From assembly GCF_030010375.1 (NCBI RefSeq), contig NZ_JASCRY010000005.1, positions 1 to 64,000 on the forward strand: 64,000 nt of DNA, given 5' to 3'. This document shows positions 9,443 through 17,659 of the stretch, one piece after another. Below the pieces are notes generated by a model that worked only from the letters and a program-made list of their open reading frames with translations, was not told the DNA's origin and did not search any database. The DNA is from Flavobacterium yafengii (GTDB lineage: Bacteria > Bacteroidota > Bacteroidia > Flavobacteriales > Flavobacteriaceae). Position 1 is the first letter of the stretch, and the number at the start of each line of letters is the position of its first letter. The position numbers and the translations under genes are program-made.

Positions 9443-9474
9443 AATGGTTTTCATTTATAATGGAAACCATTATT
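9443..9474 (+). terminator. hairpin after glgB
   Basis: A 13-bp stem (9443-9455 with 9459-9471, one G-U pair) has loop TAT. The following tract, ATTATATAT, is only moderately T-rich, so termination may be partial. Confidence 0.55.
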
Positions 9475-9604
9475 ATATATTACTGATTGTTACATTGAAA
9501 TACACTATAACGTTTTCGCGAATAAAGCCCACATATATAACTGTTTACAAAGTAATTTTGTAAGTTTGAGTTCTAGAAAAAGATTAAAATTAATACCATA
9601 TAAA

Positions 9605-12004
9605 ATGATTACAAATACAGAATTAGAATATAAAGGTGATTTATATCCCACAAAAATAACTTCTTTTGAGCATGAAGTAGATTCAATATTTTTTCATACT
9701 GATAATAGTGTCATATTAAAAGTAACCGTATTAAGAGATAGTTTAATCCGGTTTCGATTTACGACAAAAGGGTATTTCAGCAACGATTTTTCTTATGCAG
9801 TTGATAAAAGTCATTCTCATGGATATAATTTTCTTGAAGTTTCTGAAGTGGAAGATTATTATCAGATAAAAACAAGTAAAGTAAAATGTAGAATTCAAAA
9901 AATAGATATGAGATTGTCTATTTTTGATTTAGAAGACAATATTATTTTAGAGGATGAATTGGGTTTTCATTGGGAAGAAAGCTATGAATACGGTGGGAAT
10001 ATCGTAAAAATGAGTAAGGCTTCAAAAGATGGGGAATGCTTTTACGGACTTGGTGATAAGGCAACCCAACTAAATTTGAAAGGAAAGAGACTGGAAAATT
10101 TTGCAACAGACCAATATGCTTTTCAAAAAGATCAGGAACCGTTGTATAAAGTAGTTCCGTTTTATATTGGATTACAAAACAAGCAATCCTACGGTATTTT
10201 CTTTGATAATACATTTAGAACCTATTTTGACTTTTGTCACGAAAGAAGAAACGTAACCAGTTATTGGGCAGAAGGAGGAGAAATGAATTACTATTTCATT
10301 TATGGACCGCAAATGCAAGATGTTGTTACCACTTATACTGATTTGACAGGAAAACCTGAATTGCCGCCACTTTGGGCACTTGGATACCACCAATGTAAAT
10401 GGAGTTATTATCCAGAAAGTAATTTAAAAGAAGTTGCTGCCAAATTTAGAGAGTTGAAAATTCCGTGCGATGCACTGTATTTGGATATTGATTATATGGA
10501 AGGTTTTCGATGTTTTACTTGGAACAAAGAATATTTTCCAGATCCCAAAAGAATGGTGGCTGAATTAGCCGAAGATGGTTTTAAAACTGTTGTAATTATT
10601 GATCCAGGAATAAAAATTGACAAAGAATACGCCATATATAAAGAAGCCCTAGAAAAAGATTATTTCTGCAAAAGAGCTGACGGTCCATACATGAAAGGGA
10701 AAGTTTGGCCAGGAGAATGTAATTTTCCGGATTATACAAATCCCGCAGTAAGAGAATGGTGGGCAGGATTATTCAAAGAATTAATTTCAGATATTGGAGT
10801 AAAAGGCGTATGGAACGATATGAATGAACCCGCAGTAATGGAGGTTCCTAATAAAACGTTTCCTATGGATGTACGACACGATTATGATGGAAACCCTTGC
10901 AGTCATAGAAAAGCACACAATATTTATGGTACGCAAATGGCAAGAGCAACGTATCACGGTGTGAAACGATTTGCGTATCCAAAAAGACCTTTTGTAATAA
11001 CAAGATCAGCATACGCAGGAGCACAACGTTACACATCTTCTTGGACAGGAGATAATGTTGCCACTTGGGAACATTTATGGATTGCAAATATTCAGGTGCA
11101 ACGTATGTCAATTTCTGGTATGGGTTTCACAGGCTCAGATATTGGTGGATTTGCAGAACAACCTTCGGGAGAATTATATGCACGTTGGATTCAATTGGGT
11201 GTTTTTCATCCTTTTTGCAGAACGCACTCTTCAGGAGATCACGGAGACCAGGAGCCATGGGCTTTTGATGAAGAAGTTATTGATATCACCAGAAAATTTG
11301 TCAATTTGAGATATCAATTATTACCGTATTTATATACTATGTTTTGGCAATATATTGAGGAAGGAATTCCTATGCTGAAACCATTGGTTTATTATGACCA
11401 AGATGATATTCAGACACATTACAGAAATGACGAATTTGTTTTTGGAAATCAAATATTGGTTTGCCCAATTTTAGAACCAAATGCTTTAGGCAGAAGAATG
11501 TATATTCCTCGTGGACAATGGTATAATTATTGGACCAACGAAGAAGTTAAAGGAGGAAAAGAAATTTGGGTTGACACTAAATTTGATCAAATTCCAATTT
11601 TTGTAAAAGCTGGAGCAATTATTCCTAAATATCCTGTTCAGCAATATGTTGGAGAATTAGAATTTGATGAGTTAACATTAGATATTTATTACAAAGAAGG
11701 GAAAGAAAAATCAGTAGTTTATGAAGATGCCCAAGACGGGTATGATTATAAAAAAGGAAGATATAGTTTTTTATCGTTTCAAACAACCGGTAAAGAGAAA
11801 GAATTGATTATCCAGCTGCATAAAGAAGGAAAATACGATACGAATTATTCGAAATATAAAATAAATCTTATCGGATTACCATTTAAAGTTAAAATGATCG
11901 AAATTGATAATGTAGAAGTATCATTTGATAAAATCACTTTAGAAAAAGAGGGGTACTTAATTGTTGATAAAGGGTTTACGGCATTTCATATTACTGGAGA
12001 ATAA
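9605..12004 (+). CDS. GH31 family alpha-glucosidase
   Basis: Glycoside hydrolase of family 31, likely releasing glucose from alpha-glucans. The nucleophile is Asp405 in GVWNDMNEPAV. The acid/base Asp lies in SSWTGDNVATWEHL, and the DIDYM motif and a GH31 N-terminal beta-sandwich are present. No signal peptide, so it probably acts inside the cell on glycogen or maltodextrins, which fits its position after glgACB. The frame stays open upstream to a TTG at 9566, but I chose the ATG at 9605 (MITNTELEYKG, 799 aa). A TAATTTTG -7-like box lies at 9553-9560, without a good -33 partner. Confidence 0.9.
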   Translation: MITNTELEYKGDLYPTKITSFEHEVDSIFFHTDNSVILKVTVLRDSLIRFRFTTKGYFSNDFSYAVDKSHSHGYNFLEVSEVEDYYQIKTSKVKCRIQKIDMRLSIFDLEDNIILEDELGFHWEESYEYGGNIVKMSKASKDGECFYGLGDKATQLNLKGKRLENFATDQYAFQKDQEPLYKVVPFYIGLQNKQSYGIFFDNTFRTYFDFCHERRNVTSYWAEGGEMNYYFIYGPQMQDVVTTYTDLTGKPELPPLWALGYHQCKWSYYPESNLKEVAAKFRELKIPCDALYLDIDYMEGFRCFTWNKEYFPDPKRMVAELAEDGFKTVVIIDPGIKIDKEYAIYKEALEKDYFCKRADGPYMKGKVWPGECNFPDYTNPAVREWWAGLFKELISDIGVKGVWNDMNEPAVMEVPNKTFPMDVRHDYDGNPCSHRKAHNIYGTQMARATYHGVKRFAYPKRPFVITRSAYAGAQRYTSSWTGDNVATWEHLWIANIQVQRMSISGMGFTGSDIGGFAEQPSGELYARWIQLGVFHPFCRTHSSGDHGDQEPWAFDEEVIDITRKFVNLRYQLLPYLYTMFWQYIEEGIPMLKPLVYYDQDDIQTHYRNDEFVFGNQILVCPILEPNALGRRMYIPRGQWYNYWTNEEVKGGKEIWVDTKFDQIPIFVKAGAIIPKYPVQQYVGELEFDELTLDIYYKEGKEKSVVYEDAQDGYDYKKGRYSFLSFQTTGKEKELIIQLHKEGKYDTNYSKYKINLIGLPFKVKMIEIDNVEVSFDKITLEKEGYLIVDKGFTAFHITGE

Positions 12005-12093
12005 CAAAAAAAGTTGATACTTTTATATTTAATTATGTAAATTTAAATGTTTATAATAATTGTATTTTTGTTTAATATTTAAAATCTAAAATT

Positions 12094-12909
12094 ATGAAAA
12101 AGCATTTATTAATAGGGATTTTTGCAATAGGATTGGTTTATTCTTGTGCTACGAATCCAATTACAGGGAAAAAAGCACTTAATTTAGTCCCTAATGATCA
12201 GTTGTTCCCAACATCTTTTCAACAATATGGTACTTTTTTAAAGGAGAATAAAGTGATTACTGGAACTGCAGAGGCTAGAAAAGTGGAAGCAGTTGGGATG
12301 CGAATTAAAGCGGCAGCAGAAAAATATTTAACCTATTTAGGCCAATCACAATATTTGGCTGATTACCGTTGGGAATATAAATTAATTGACAATAAAGAAG
12401 TGAATGCTTGGTGTATGCCGGGAGGGAAAATTGTTGTTTATTCAGGGATTTTGCCAGTAACATTGAATGATTCTGGTTTGGCTACCGTAATGGGACACGA
12501 AGTATCTCACGCATTAGCTAATCATGGTGCTCAACGTATGAGTGCTTCTCAATTGCAACAATTAGGAGCGGTAGGTGTTGCAGTAGCGACTGGAGGTAAA
12601 AGTGAACAAACACAACAAATATGGGGTCAAGCATATGGATTAGGATCTCAGTTTGGTGTAATGCTTCCTTTTAGTAGAAATCACGAAACTGAAGCAGATA
12701 AAATTGGTTTGACTTTAATGGCAATTGCAGGGTATAATCCGGATGAATCTATTGTTTTTTGGCAAAGAATGGCTGCGCAATCTTCAGGACAGGCGCCACC
12801 GGAATTTTTAAGTACACACCCATCTGATGCTACCAGAATTGCAAATCTAAAAGCATTAATTCCAGAAGCTAAAGCTCTAGCGGCTAAAGTTGGAATTATT
12901 TACAGATAG
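12094..12909 (+). CDS. M48-family metalloprotease, lipoprotein
   Basis: A 271-aa zinc protease of the M48 (LoiP/BepA/Oma1-like) type, thought to act in envelope protein quality control. The zinc motif HEVSH (135-139) and third ligand Glu200 (NHETEAD) are present. Signal peptide with lipobox VYSC (Cys18), so it is membrane-anchored outside the cytoplasm. There are no TPR repeats, unlike BepA. A TATTTTTG -7-like box lies at 12063-12070, 24 bases before the ATG. Monocistronic with a clear terminator. Confidence 0.9.
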   Translation: MKKHLLIGIFAIGLVYSCATNPITGKKALNLVPNDQLFPTSFQQYGTFLKENKVITGTAEARKVEAVGMRIKAAAEKYLTYLGQSQYLADYRWEYKLIDNKEVNAWCMPGGKIVVYSGILPVTLNDSGLATVMGHEVSHALANHGAQRMSASQLQQLGAVGVAVATGGKSEQTQQIWGQAYGLGSQFGVMLPFSRNHETEADKIGLTLMAIAGYNPDESIVFWQRMAAQSSGQAPPEFLSTHPSDATRIANLKALIPEAKALAAKVGIIYR

Positions 12910-12913
12910 TTAC

Positions 12914-12934
12914 TTATTATTATTATTATTATTA
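12914..12934. repeat. (TTA)7 microsatellite
   Basis: Seven exact TTA units begin five bases after the stop codon of the M48 protease gene, upstream of its terminator. Such tracts can change length, but here the tract is outside coding sequence. Confidence 0.9.
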
Positions 12935-12944
12935 TAAAATATTT

Positions 12945-12983
12945 AAACAGGCTGTCCTTAAGAAGGATAGCCTGTTTTTTTTC
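12945..12983 (+). terminator. terminator after M48 protease gene
   Basis: A 15-bp stem (12945-12959 with 12963-12977, one G-U pair) has loop AAG and is followed by a T-run. Confidence 0.9.
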
Positions 12984-13057
12984 AATTGATGAATAAATAT
13001 TTTGATTCACATAACTCATTAATGATTTGTTAATGTATAAATTATTTACTTTTTATA

Positions 13058-13086
13058 TTGTTCTTAGCAAAAAATAAATAAATTCG
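13058..13086 (+). promoter_or_regulatory. candidate Bacteroidota promoter for the UMF1 transporter
   Basis: TTG at 13058-13060, an 18-base spacer, then TAAATTCG at 13079-13086. This is a variant of the TTTG-N19-TAnnTTTG consensus. The ATG is 18 bases further on. Confidence 0.5.
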
Positions 13087-13104
13087 TATCATAAAAAAAT
13101 AAAC

Positions 13105-14430
13105 ATGGCAGATTTACAAAAAGGGAGTAAAAAATTACTAAACGCTTGGGCTTTTTATGATTGGGCAAATTCAGTTTATACGCTTACCATTGCATCTGCA
13201 GTATTTCCAATTTTTTATGAAGCTTTATTTTCTGATCGAGATCATTACATTGATGTTTTTGGTTTGCATCTCAAAAATTCAGCTTTAATAAGCTTTGTTA
13301 CCGCTTTTGCATTTTTATTAGTGGCTTTTATTTCGCCTTTATTGTCTGGTATTGCAGATTATGTGGGGGATAAAAAATCATTTATGAAATTCTTTTGCTA
13401 CTTGGGAGCGCTTTCTTGTATGGGATTGTATTGGTTTAATCTTGAACATATATACATCGGATTGGCATTTTATTTTTTTGGATTGATTGGATATTGGGGA
13501 AGTTTAGTTTTTTATAATTCCTATCTACCAGACATTGCTTATGTAGATCAACAAGATAAAATTAGCGCTAAAGGATATTCATTTGGATACATTGGAAGTG
13601 TAATTTTATTGATTATCAATTTAGCGATGATCATGAAACCAAAACTTTTTGGAATTACTGGAACTGATGGAGAAGCAGCCATGAAAGCCATGCGATATTC
13701 ATTTGTTATGGTTGGAGTTTGGTGGATATTATTCAGTCAATATACGTACTATTATTTACCAAAAGGTAATAAAAATGCCGACCGTAAAGTTACACATCAT
13801 GTAGTATTTAACGGTTTTAGAGAGTTAAAAAAAGTTTGGTTTTTATTGAAAGAAAACATTGCATTAAGACGGTATTTAGGAAGTTTTTTTGTGTACAGTA
13901 TGGCCGTACAAACGGTAATGCTAGTTGCCACTTATTTTGGAGCACAAGAAATTGCTTGGTCCTCTAAAGCAGAAAGTACAACGGGTTTAATTATTTGTAT
14001 TTTGATAATACAATTAGTTGCTGTTCTGGGGGCAGTTATAACTTCAAGAGCCTCAGAAAAATTCGGAAATATTCCAACTTTAATTGTAATTAACTGTATT
14101 TGGGCAGTATTTTGTGCACTTGCATTTTTTATTACTTTGCCAATACATTTTTATGTTATGGCAGGAATTGCAGGACTTGTAATGGGCGGAATTCAAGCTT
14201 TATCACGTTCAACATATTCTAAATTATTACCTGAAACAGATGATACGGCTTCCTTTTTTAGTTTCTTTGATGTTGCTGAAAAAATCGGAATTGTTATAGG
14301 AATGTGTATCTATGGAATTATCGATCAAATCACGGGAAGTCCAAGGTTAGCGATTGTATTTCTTGGTGTATTCTTTGTTGTGGGTGTTCTGTTATTAAAA
14401 AGAGTGCCAAAAAAAGGCGTTTTAAATTAA
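13105..14430 (+). CDS. MFS transporter, UMF1 (Atg22-like) family
   Basis: A 441-aa integral membrane protein with about 12 hydrophobic segments. The N-terminal WAFYDWANSVYTLTI motif, with the tyrosine-rich start followed by FPIFYEAL, is typical of the UMF1 branch of the major facilitator superfamily. These are suspected small-molecule exporters, including amino-acid efflux in the fungal relative Atg22. Substrate unknown. It stands alone and converges with the GIN-domain gene downstream. Confidence 0.88.
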   Translation: MADLQKGSKKLLNAWAFYDWANSVYTLTIASAVFPIFYEALFSDRDHYIDVFGLHLKNSALISFVTAFAFLLVAFISPLLSGIADYVGDKKSFMKFFCYLGALSCMGLYWFNLEHIYIGLAFYFFGLIGYWGSLVFYNSYLPDIAYVDQQDKISAKGYSFGYIGSVILLIINLAMIMKPKLFGITGTDGEAAMKAMRYSFVMVGVWWILFSQYTYYYLPKGNKNADRKVTHHVVFNGFRELKKVWFLLKENIALRRYLGSFFVYSMAVQTVMLVATYFGAQEIAWSSKAESTTGLIICILIIQLVAVLGAVITSRASEKFGNIPTLIVINCIWAVFCALAFFITLPIHFYVMAGIAGLVMGGIQALSRSTYSKLLPETDDTASFFSFFDVAEKIGIVIGMCIYGIIDQITGSPRLAIVFLGVFFVVGVLLLKRVPKKGVLN

Positions 14431-14464
14431 TAAAACACCTTTCATAATAATTTTGTTTTTAAAA

Positions 14465-15199
14465 TTAGGCTCTCGATATAGCTCCTGAGCCATTTACTTT
14501 CGTATCTTTTTTCTTTGGCTCTCCAATGTATTCAATATCTCCTGAACCAGAAACTCTGGCATGAAGACTTTCACTGCAAAAAACTTTACTGTCTCCTGAA
14601 CCAGAAACGGTAATCTTAGCGTTTTTAGCTTTCAAATCTCCGGCATCAATATCACCAGAACCATTTAAATTACTGTTGAAATTTTCAGTTTCCCCACTTA
14701 AAACCATATCTCCCGAACCACTTAAATTAACATCAAAGTCATTAGCTTCAACATCTAATTTCATATCACCTGAACCGGTTAATTTAGCTGAAAATGATTT
14801 AGATTTAATGCTATTTTTAGTTAGTACATCGCCTGAACCAGTCAAAGAAACTTGATCAATGCTTTCGAAAGGGACAACTATGACAATTTGACTTCCTTTG
14901 CTGGTACTGATATATTTATTCTTTTCAGTAGAAATTTTTAATACTTGATCAACAACTTCAACTTTAATGTAAGGCAATAAATTTTCTTCTCCTTTTATAG
15001 TAATGTTTCCTTCCTTTCCCGAAACTAATTCGACATCAAAAAAACCAGTTATTGCAATTCCGTCATAAGAAGCTGTTGTTCTTTTTTCAGAAATTACTTT
15101 TCCATTTCCTTTTATTTTTTGATTGGATGACCATTGTGCATTAGCCATTGTCGTTAGTAATAGTAAACAACTAATAAATAATTTGATTGAATTTTTCAT
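14465..15199 (-). CDS. exported head GIN domain protein (DUF2807)
   Basis: A 244-aa protein with signal peptide (1-21, ending ANAQ), then a beta-solenoid-like domain. The domain carries repeated SGSGDI/GSGDM turns roughly every 20 residues, the hallmark of DUF2807 putative auto-transporter adhesin head GIN proteins. Probably periplasmic or cell-surface; molecular function not established. It is the last gene of the leftward ECF sigma operon, 16 bases after the 354-aa gene, so it is probably part of the response controlled by that sigma factor. Confidence 0.85.
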   Translation of the reverse strand: MKNSIKLFISCLLLLTTMANAQWSSNQKIKGNGKVISEKRTTASYDGIAITGFFDVELVSGKEGNITIKGEENLLPYIKVEVVDQVLKISTEKNKYISTSKGSQIVIVVPFESIDQVSLTGSGDVLTKNSIKSKSFSAKLTGSGDMKLDVEANDFDVNLSGSGDMVLSGETENFNSNLNGSGDIDAGDLKAKNAKITVSGSGDSKVFCSESLHARVSGSGDIEYIGEPKKKDTKVNGSGAISRA

Positions 15200-15215
15200 A
15201 AATAAAGCTTTAAGA

Positions 15216-16280
15216 TTATTGATTTTTTACTAGCATTACATTTCCGTAATCTGAAATTATAGTGATATTGTTGACTCCTTTTTTCTTGTAGAAACCACTG
15301 TATTTTTTCAAATTGTGTGAGTCTTCTTTAGAGTTTATCTCTAATTCATTGTCATATTTAAAATTAGCATATTTTAGAGTCACATTAAAATCAAAAGCAT
15401 AATTAGCATCAAACCCAATGTTTAATCCCGTGTAACCAGCTACAATAGTTACAGTATTGGCTTTTGCACTAATAGTTCCAATAGTTACTTTGCTGTATTT
15501 TGTGGACAGTTTTAAATTATTAGATAATTCACCAACTTTGAGAGTTAAATAATTCCCGGTTGCATCTAACGATTTTACATTCTGAATTTTAATATTTCCG
15601 TATTTACTAATGTATTTAACGACATCACTTTCTTGAATATCTACATCCGTATAATCTGAAGCTAAATCTAGTTTTGTGACTTCTCCAATTTTCAAATTTG
15701 AATATTTTGCCGTAATAGTTGCATTTTTTAAAAATGAAATACTCGAGTTAGAGCAATATTCTGCTTGTATGTTACTGGAATTTCCGGATAATCTACCTAA
15801 TGCTATTTTGCCGTATTTACATTTAATTTCAGCTTCAGAAAACAAGTCAGATGTAGTGATATTTCCATATTTATTATGAAGTTTTACACTTCCATTTTTT
15901 GGTATTTTGAGCGTATAATTAATTTGAAAACTATTGTTTTTGCCATTACTCTTATAACTGGAGTTTCCTAAAATAGTTTTTGCAGTAATCATTCCTTTCA
16001 GTGCAATTATATCAACATCAATATCGTTGATGCGTTGGTTGACCCAATTTTCGTTATCACCACTCACTTTTATGACAATATCCAATTCGGTTTTATCTTC
16101 GTCCCAAGTTGTTACTGAAATATTGCCGTATGAGTTATCAATATAAAGACCAGCATCCGAATTGACGAAATAAGCTTTTTTAATATTTTTTTGTTTGGTA
16201 TGGATATAATCAGGATCATTGGAAAATCCTAAAAATGGAATTAAAACGAATAATAGGAGTAGTTTAAATTGTTTTTTCAT
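15216..16280 (-). CDS. exported beta-repeat protein (DUF4097-like)
   Basis: A 354-aa protein with a signal peptide (1-20, GFSN). The rest is strand-turn repeats with recurring YGNI, KYGKIALG and KYSNLKIG units. These resemble the DUF4097/GIN class of right-handed beta-solenoid proteins. No catalytic motif. Its start overlaps the end of the anti-sigma-like gene by 17 bases, so it is translated from the same operon. Likely a periplasmic or surface structural or sensing partner of the 244-aa GIN protein; I do not recognise a more specific function. Confidence 0.75.
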   Translation of the reverse strand: MKKQFKLLLLFVLIPFLGFSNDPDYIHTKQKNIKKAYFVNSDAGLYIDNSYGNISVTTWDEDKTELDIVIKVSGDNENWVNQRINDIDVDIIALKGMITAKTILGNSSYKSNGKNNSFQINYTLKIPKNGSVKLHNKYGNITTSDLFSEAEIKCKYGKIALGRLSGNSSNIQAEYCSNSSISFLKNATITAKYSNLKIGEVTKLDLASDYTDVDIQESDVVKYISKYGNIKIQNVKSLDATGNYLTLKVGELSNNLKLSTKYSKVTIGTISAKANTVTIVAGYTGLNIGFDANYAFDFNVTLKYANFKYDNELEINSKEDSHNLKKYSGFYKKKGVNNITIISDYGNVMLVKNQ

Positions 16281-16800
16281 TAGAAATATTTTTTAATTTT
16301 TCATTGTTTTCAATGTGTAACAGTACATTTTGTAAAAAAGAAATTCGGGTTTGAAGATTGCGGATCATCGCATAAATAATTTGCTTACTTTCTCCATTTG
16401 TTTCTAATTCCTTAATTATTTTTTCATAATCACTATCTAATGTTCTCATTTGTTTGAGTGCATCGGAAATTATTTTTTCATTTTCAGGTGATTTTTTCTC
16501 TCTTATTTTTTCTAATTCATTTTCAATTAAAACGGTAAAAATAGAATCTGTTTGTTTCGTTTCTTTTGATGCAAATCGCAATTCTTCTGTTTTTTTAGGA
16601 GTAGTATTGAAGATTGAAAGTCCCAACATAACTACGATAGAAGCAGCGATTCCAATAGAAACGAAACGTTTCCAATTCGATTTCTTAGATTTTAATTTTT
16701 GCACAAATCGCTGCTCATGATTGTTTTCAAGAGCCTCGATGTCCCATTGATTTTCAAATTTGTCAAATAATTTGTCCAGTTTTTTATTTTCCTTTTTCAT
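16264..16800 (-). CDS. membrane-anchored anti-sigma-like protein
   Basis: A 178-aa protein. Cytoplasmic N-terminus of about 45 charged residues, a single membrane segment (about 46-64, VSIGIAASIVVMLGLSIF), then a mostly helical, highly charged extracytoplasmic region. The ATG at 16800 was chosen because it overlaps the sigma gene stop as ATGA, a classic coupling; an upstream ATG at 16857 would lie well inside the sigma gene. Topology and position directly after an ECF sigma gene suggest an anti-sigma factor, though no zinc-binding HxxxCxxC motif is seen. Function inferred from context. Confidence 0.7.
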   Translation of the reverse strand: MKKENKKLDKLFDKFENQWDIEALENNHEQRFVQKLKSKKSNWKRFVSIGIAASIVVMLGLSIFNTTPKKTEELRFASKETKQTDSIFTVLIENELEKIREKKSPENEKIISDALKQMRTLDSDYEKIIKELETNGESKQIIYAMIRNLQTRISFLQNVLLHIENNEKLKNISNEKTI

Positions 16801-17351
16801 ATTTCCTCTAGTTTTTTTCTTAAACAATCTTTGGCTCTGCTGAGTGTAGTTCTGCAATTGGCATAACTTATATTAAGTATTTCGCTAATTTCTTCTTGGT
16901 CATAACCTTCAATAAAAAAAAGAGTCAAAACCATTCTGTAATTGTATTTCAGGGAGTTAATGACCTCTAAAATTTGTTTTACTTTTAGTTCATTGAAGTT
17001 TGTAATTTCAGTTAAAGCTGATTCTTTTTCTTCAATTTTATAAAGCGTGGCATCAAAATCTTCCGGTTTGAATTGATTATTCTTTTTGTAAAAATCAATA
17101 CTACAGTTCACCACAATTCTTTTTAACCAAGCGCCAAAAGCAACTTCTTGTTTATAGTCGTTTATTTTAGTGAATGCTTTTAAAAAACCTTCCTGCATTA
17201 CATCTTCAGCAAAATGAACATCTTTGACAATCCTAAAGGACACATTATACATCGCTTTTGCATAGCGATTGTAAACCTCACACTGTGCTTTTTGATTTTT
17301 TTGCCTACAAAGCAAGATTAATTCTTCGATATTATAGTTGGTTAAACTCAA
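16797..17351 (-). CDS. ECF-type RNA polymerase sigma factor
   Basis: A 184-aa sigma-70 family factor with only regions 2 and 4. Region 2 (about 22-90) includes EDVMQEGFLKAF and the WLKRIVVNCSIDFYKK helix. Region 4 (about 138-182) has the helix-turn-helix YDQEEISEILNISYANCRTTLSRA. First gene of a four-gene leftward operon with a membrane anti-sigma-like protein and two exported beta-repeat proteins, so it probably responds to an envelope signal. A candidate self-promoter lies just upstream. Confidence 0.9.
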   Translation of the reverse strand: MSLTNYNIEELILLCRQKNQKAQCEVYNRYAKAMYNVSFRIVKDVHFAEDVMQEGFLKAFTKINDYKQEVAFGAWLKRIVVNCSIDFYKKNNQFKPEDFDATLYKIEEKESALTEITNFNELKVKQILEVINSLKYNYRMVLTLFFIEGYDQEEISEILNISYANCRTTLSRAKDCLRKKLEEI

Positions 17352-17370
17352 ACAGCTGATTTTAGTTTAT

Positions 17371-17402
17371 TATAAGGACTCTGTCTTTTTACGTTTGTTA
17401 CA
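17371..17402 (-). promoter_or_regulatory. candidate ECF-type autoregulated promoter
   Basis: On the minus strand TGTAACAAACG is followed by GTCCTTATA so that AAC and GTC are 17 bases apart. This is the spacing of ECF promoters with an AAC -35 core and a GTC -10 core. It lies 20 bases upstream of the sigma gene. No canonical -33/-7 pair was found. Assignment is inference. The divergent lon gene starts 308 bases away and has a TATATTTG -7-like box at 17608-17615. Confidence 0.4.
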
Positions 17403-17659
17403 CTTTTATAAAATTAAACTATATTTTTTCTTTTGATGTGTTGTGAATTGTTTTATTTGGCTATTGTTTGTTGTGTATAAAATATCTCTTTCTAAAGGAA
17501 AATAGGATAAAAATATTATATTTTGGCACAGAGATTGACTCTTTTACCGTTATTCAAATATTGAGGATTAAAGATAGATTTTATATAAAAAGACTACTTT
17601 GAAACCTTATATTTGCTTAAATAATGAAATTTTTAATGACAAAAAGACTTAAATAATAT

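Noticed and set aside
14465..15199. Tandem DNA repeat or CRISPR-like array in the SGSGD-rich region
   Set aside because: The periodicity is at protein level in a DUF2807 beta-solenoid; DNA units vary and there are no spacers. No CRISPR array was found anywhere in the window.
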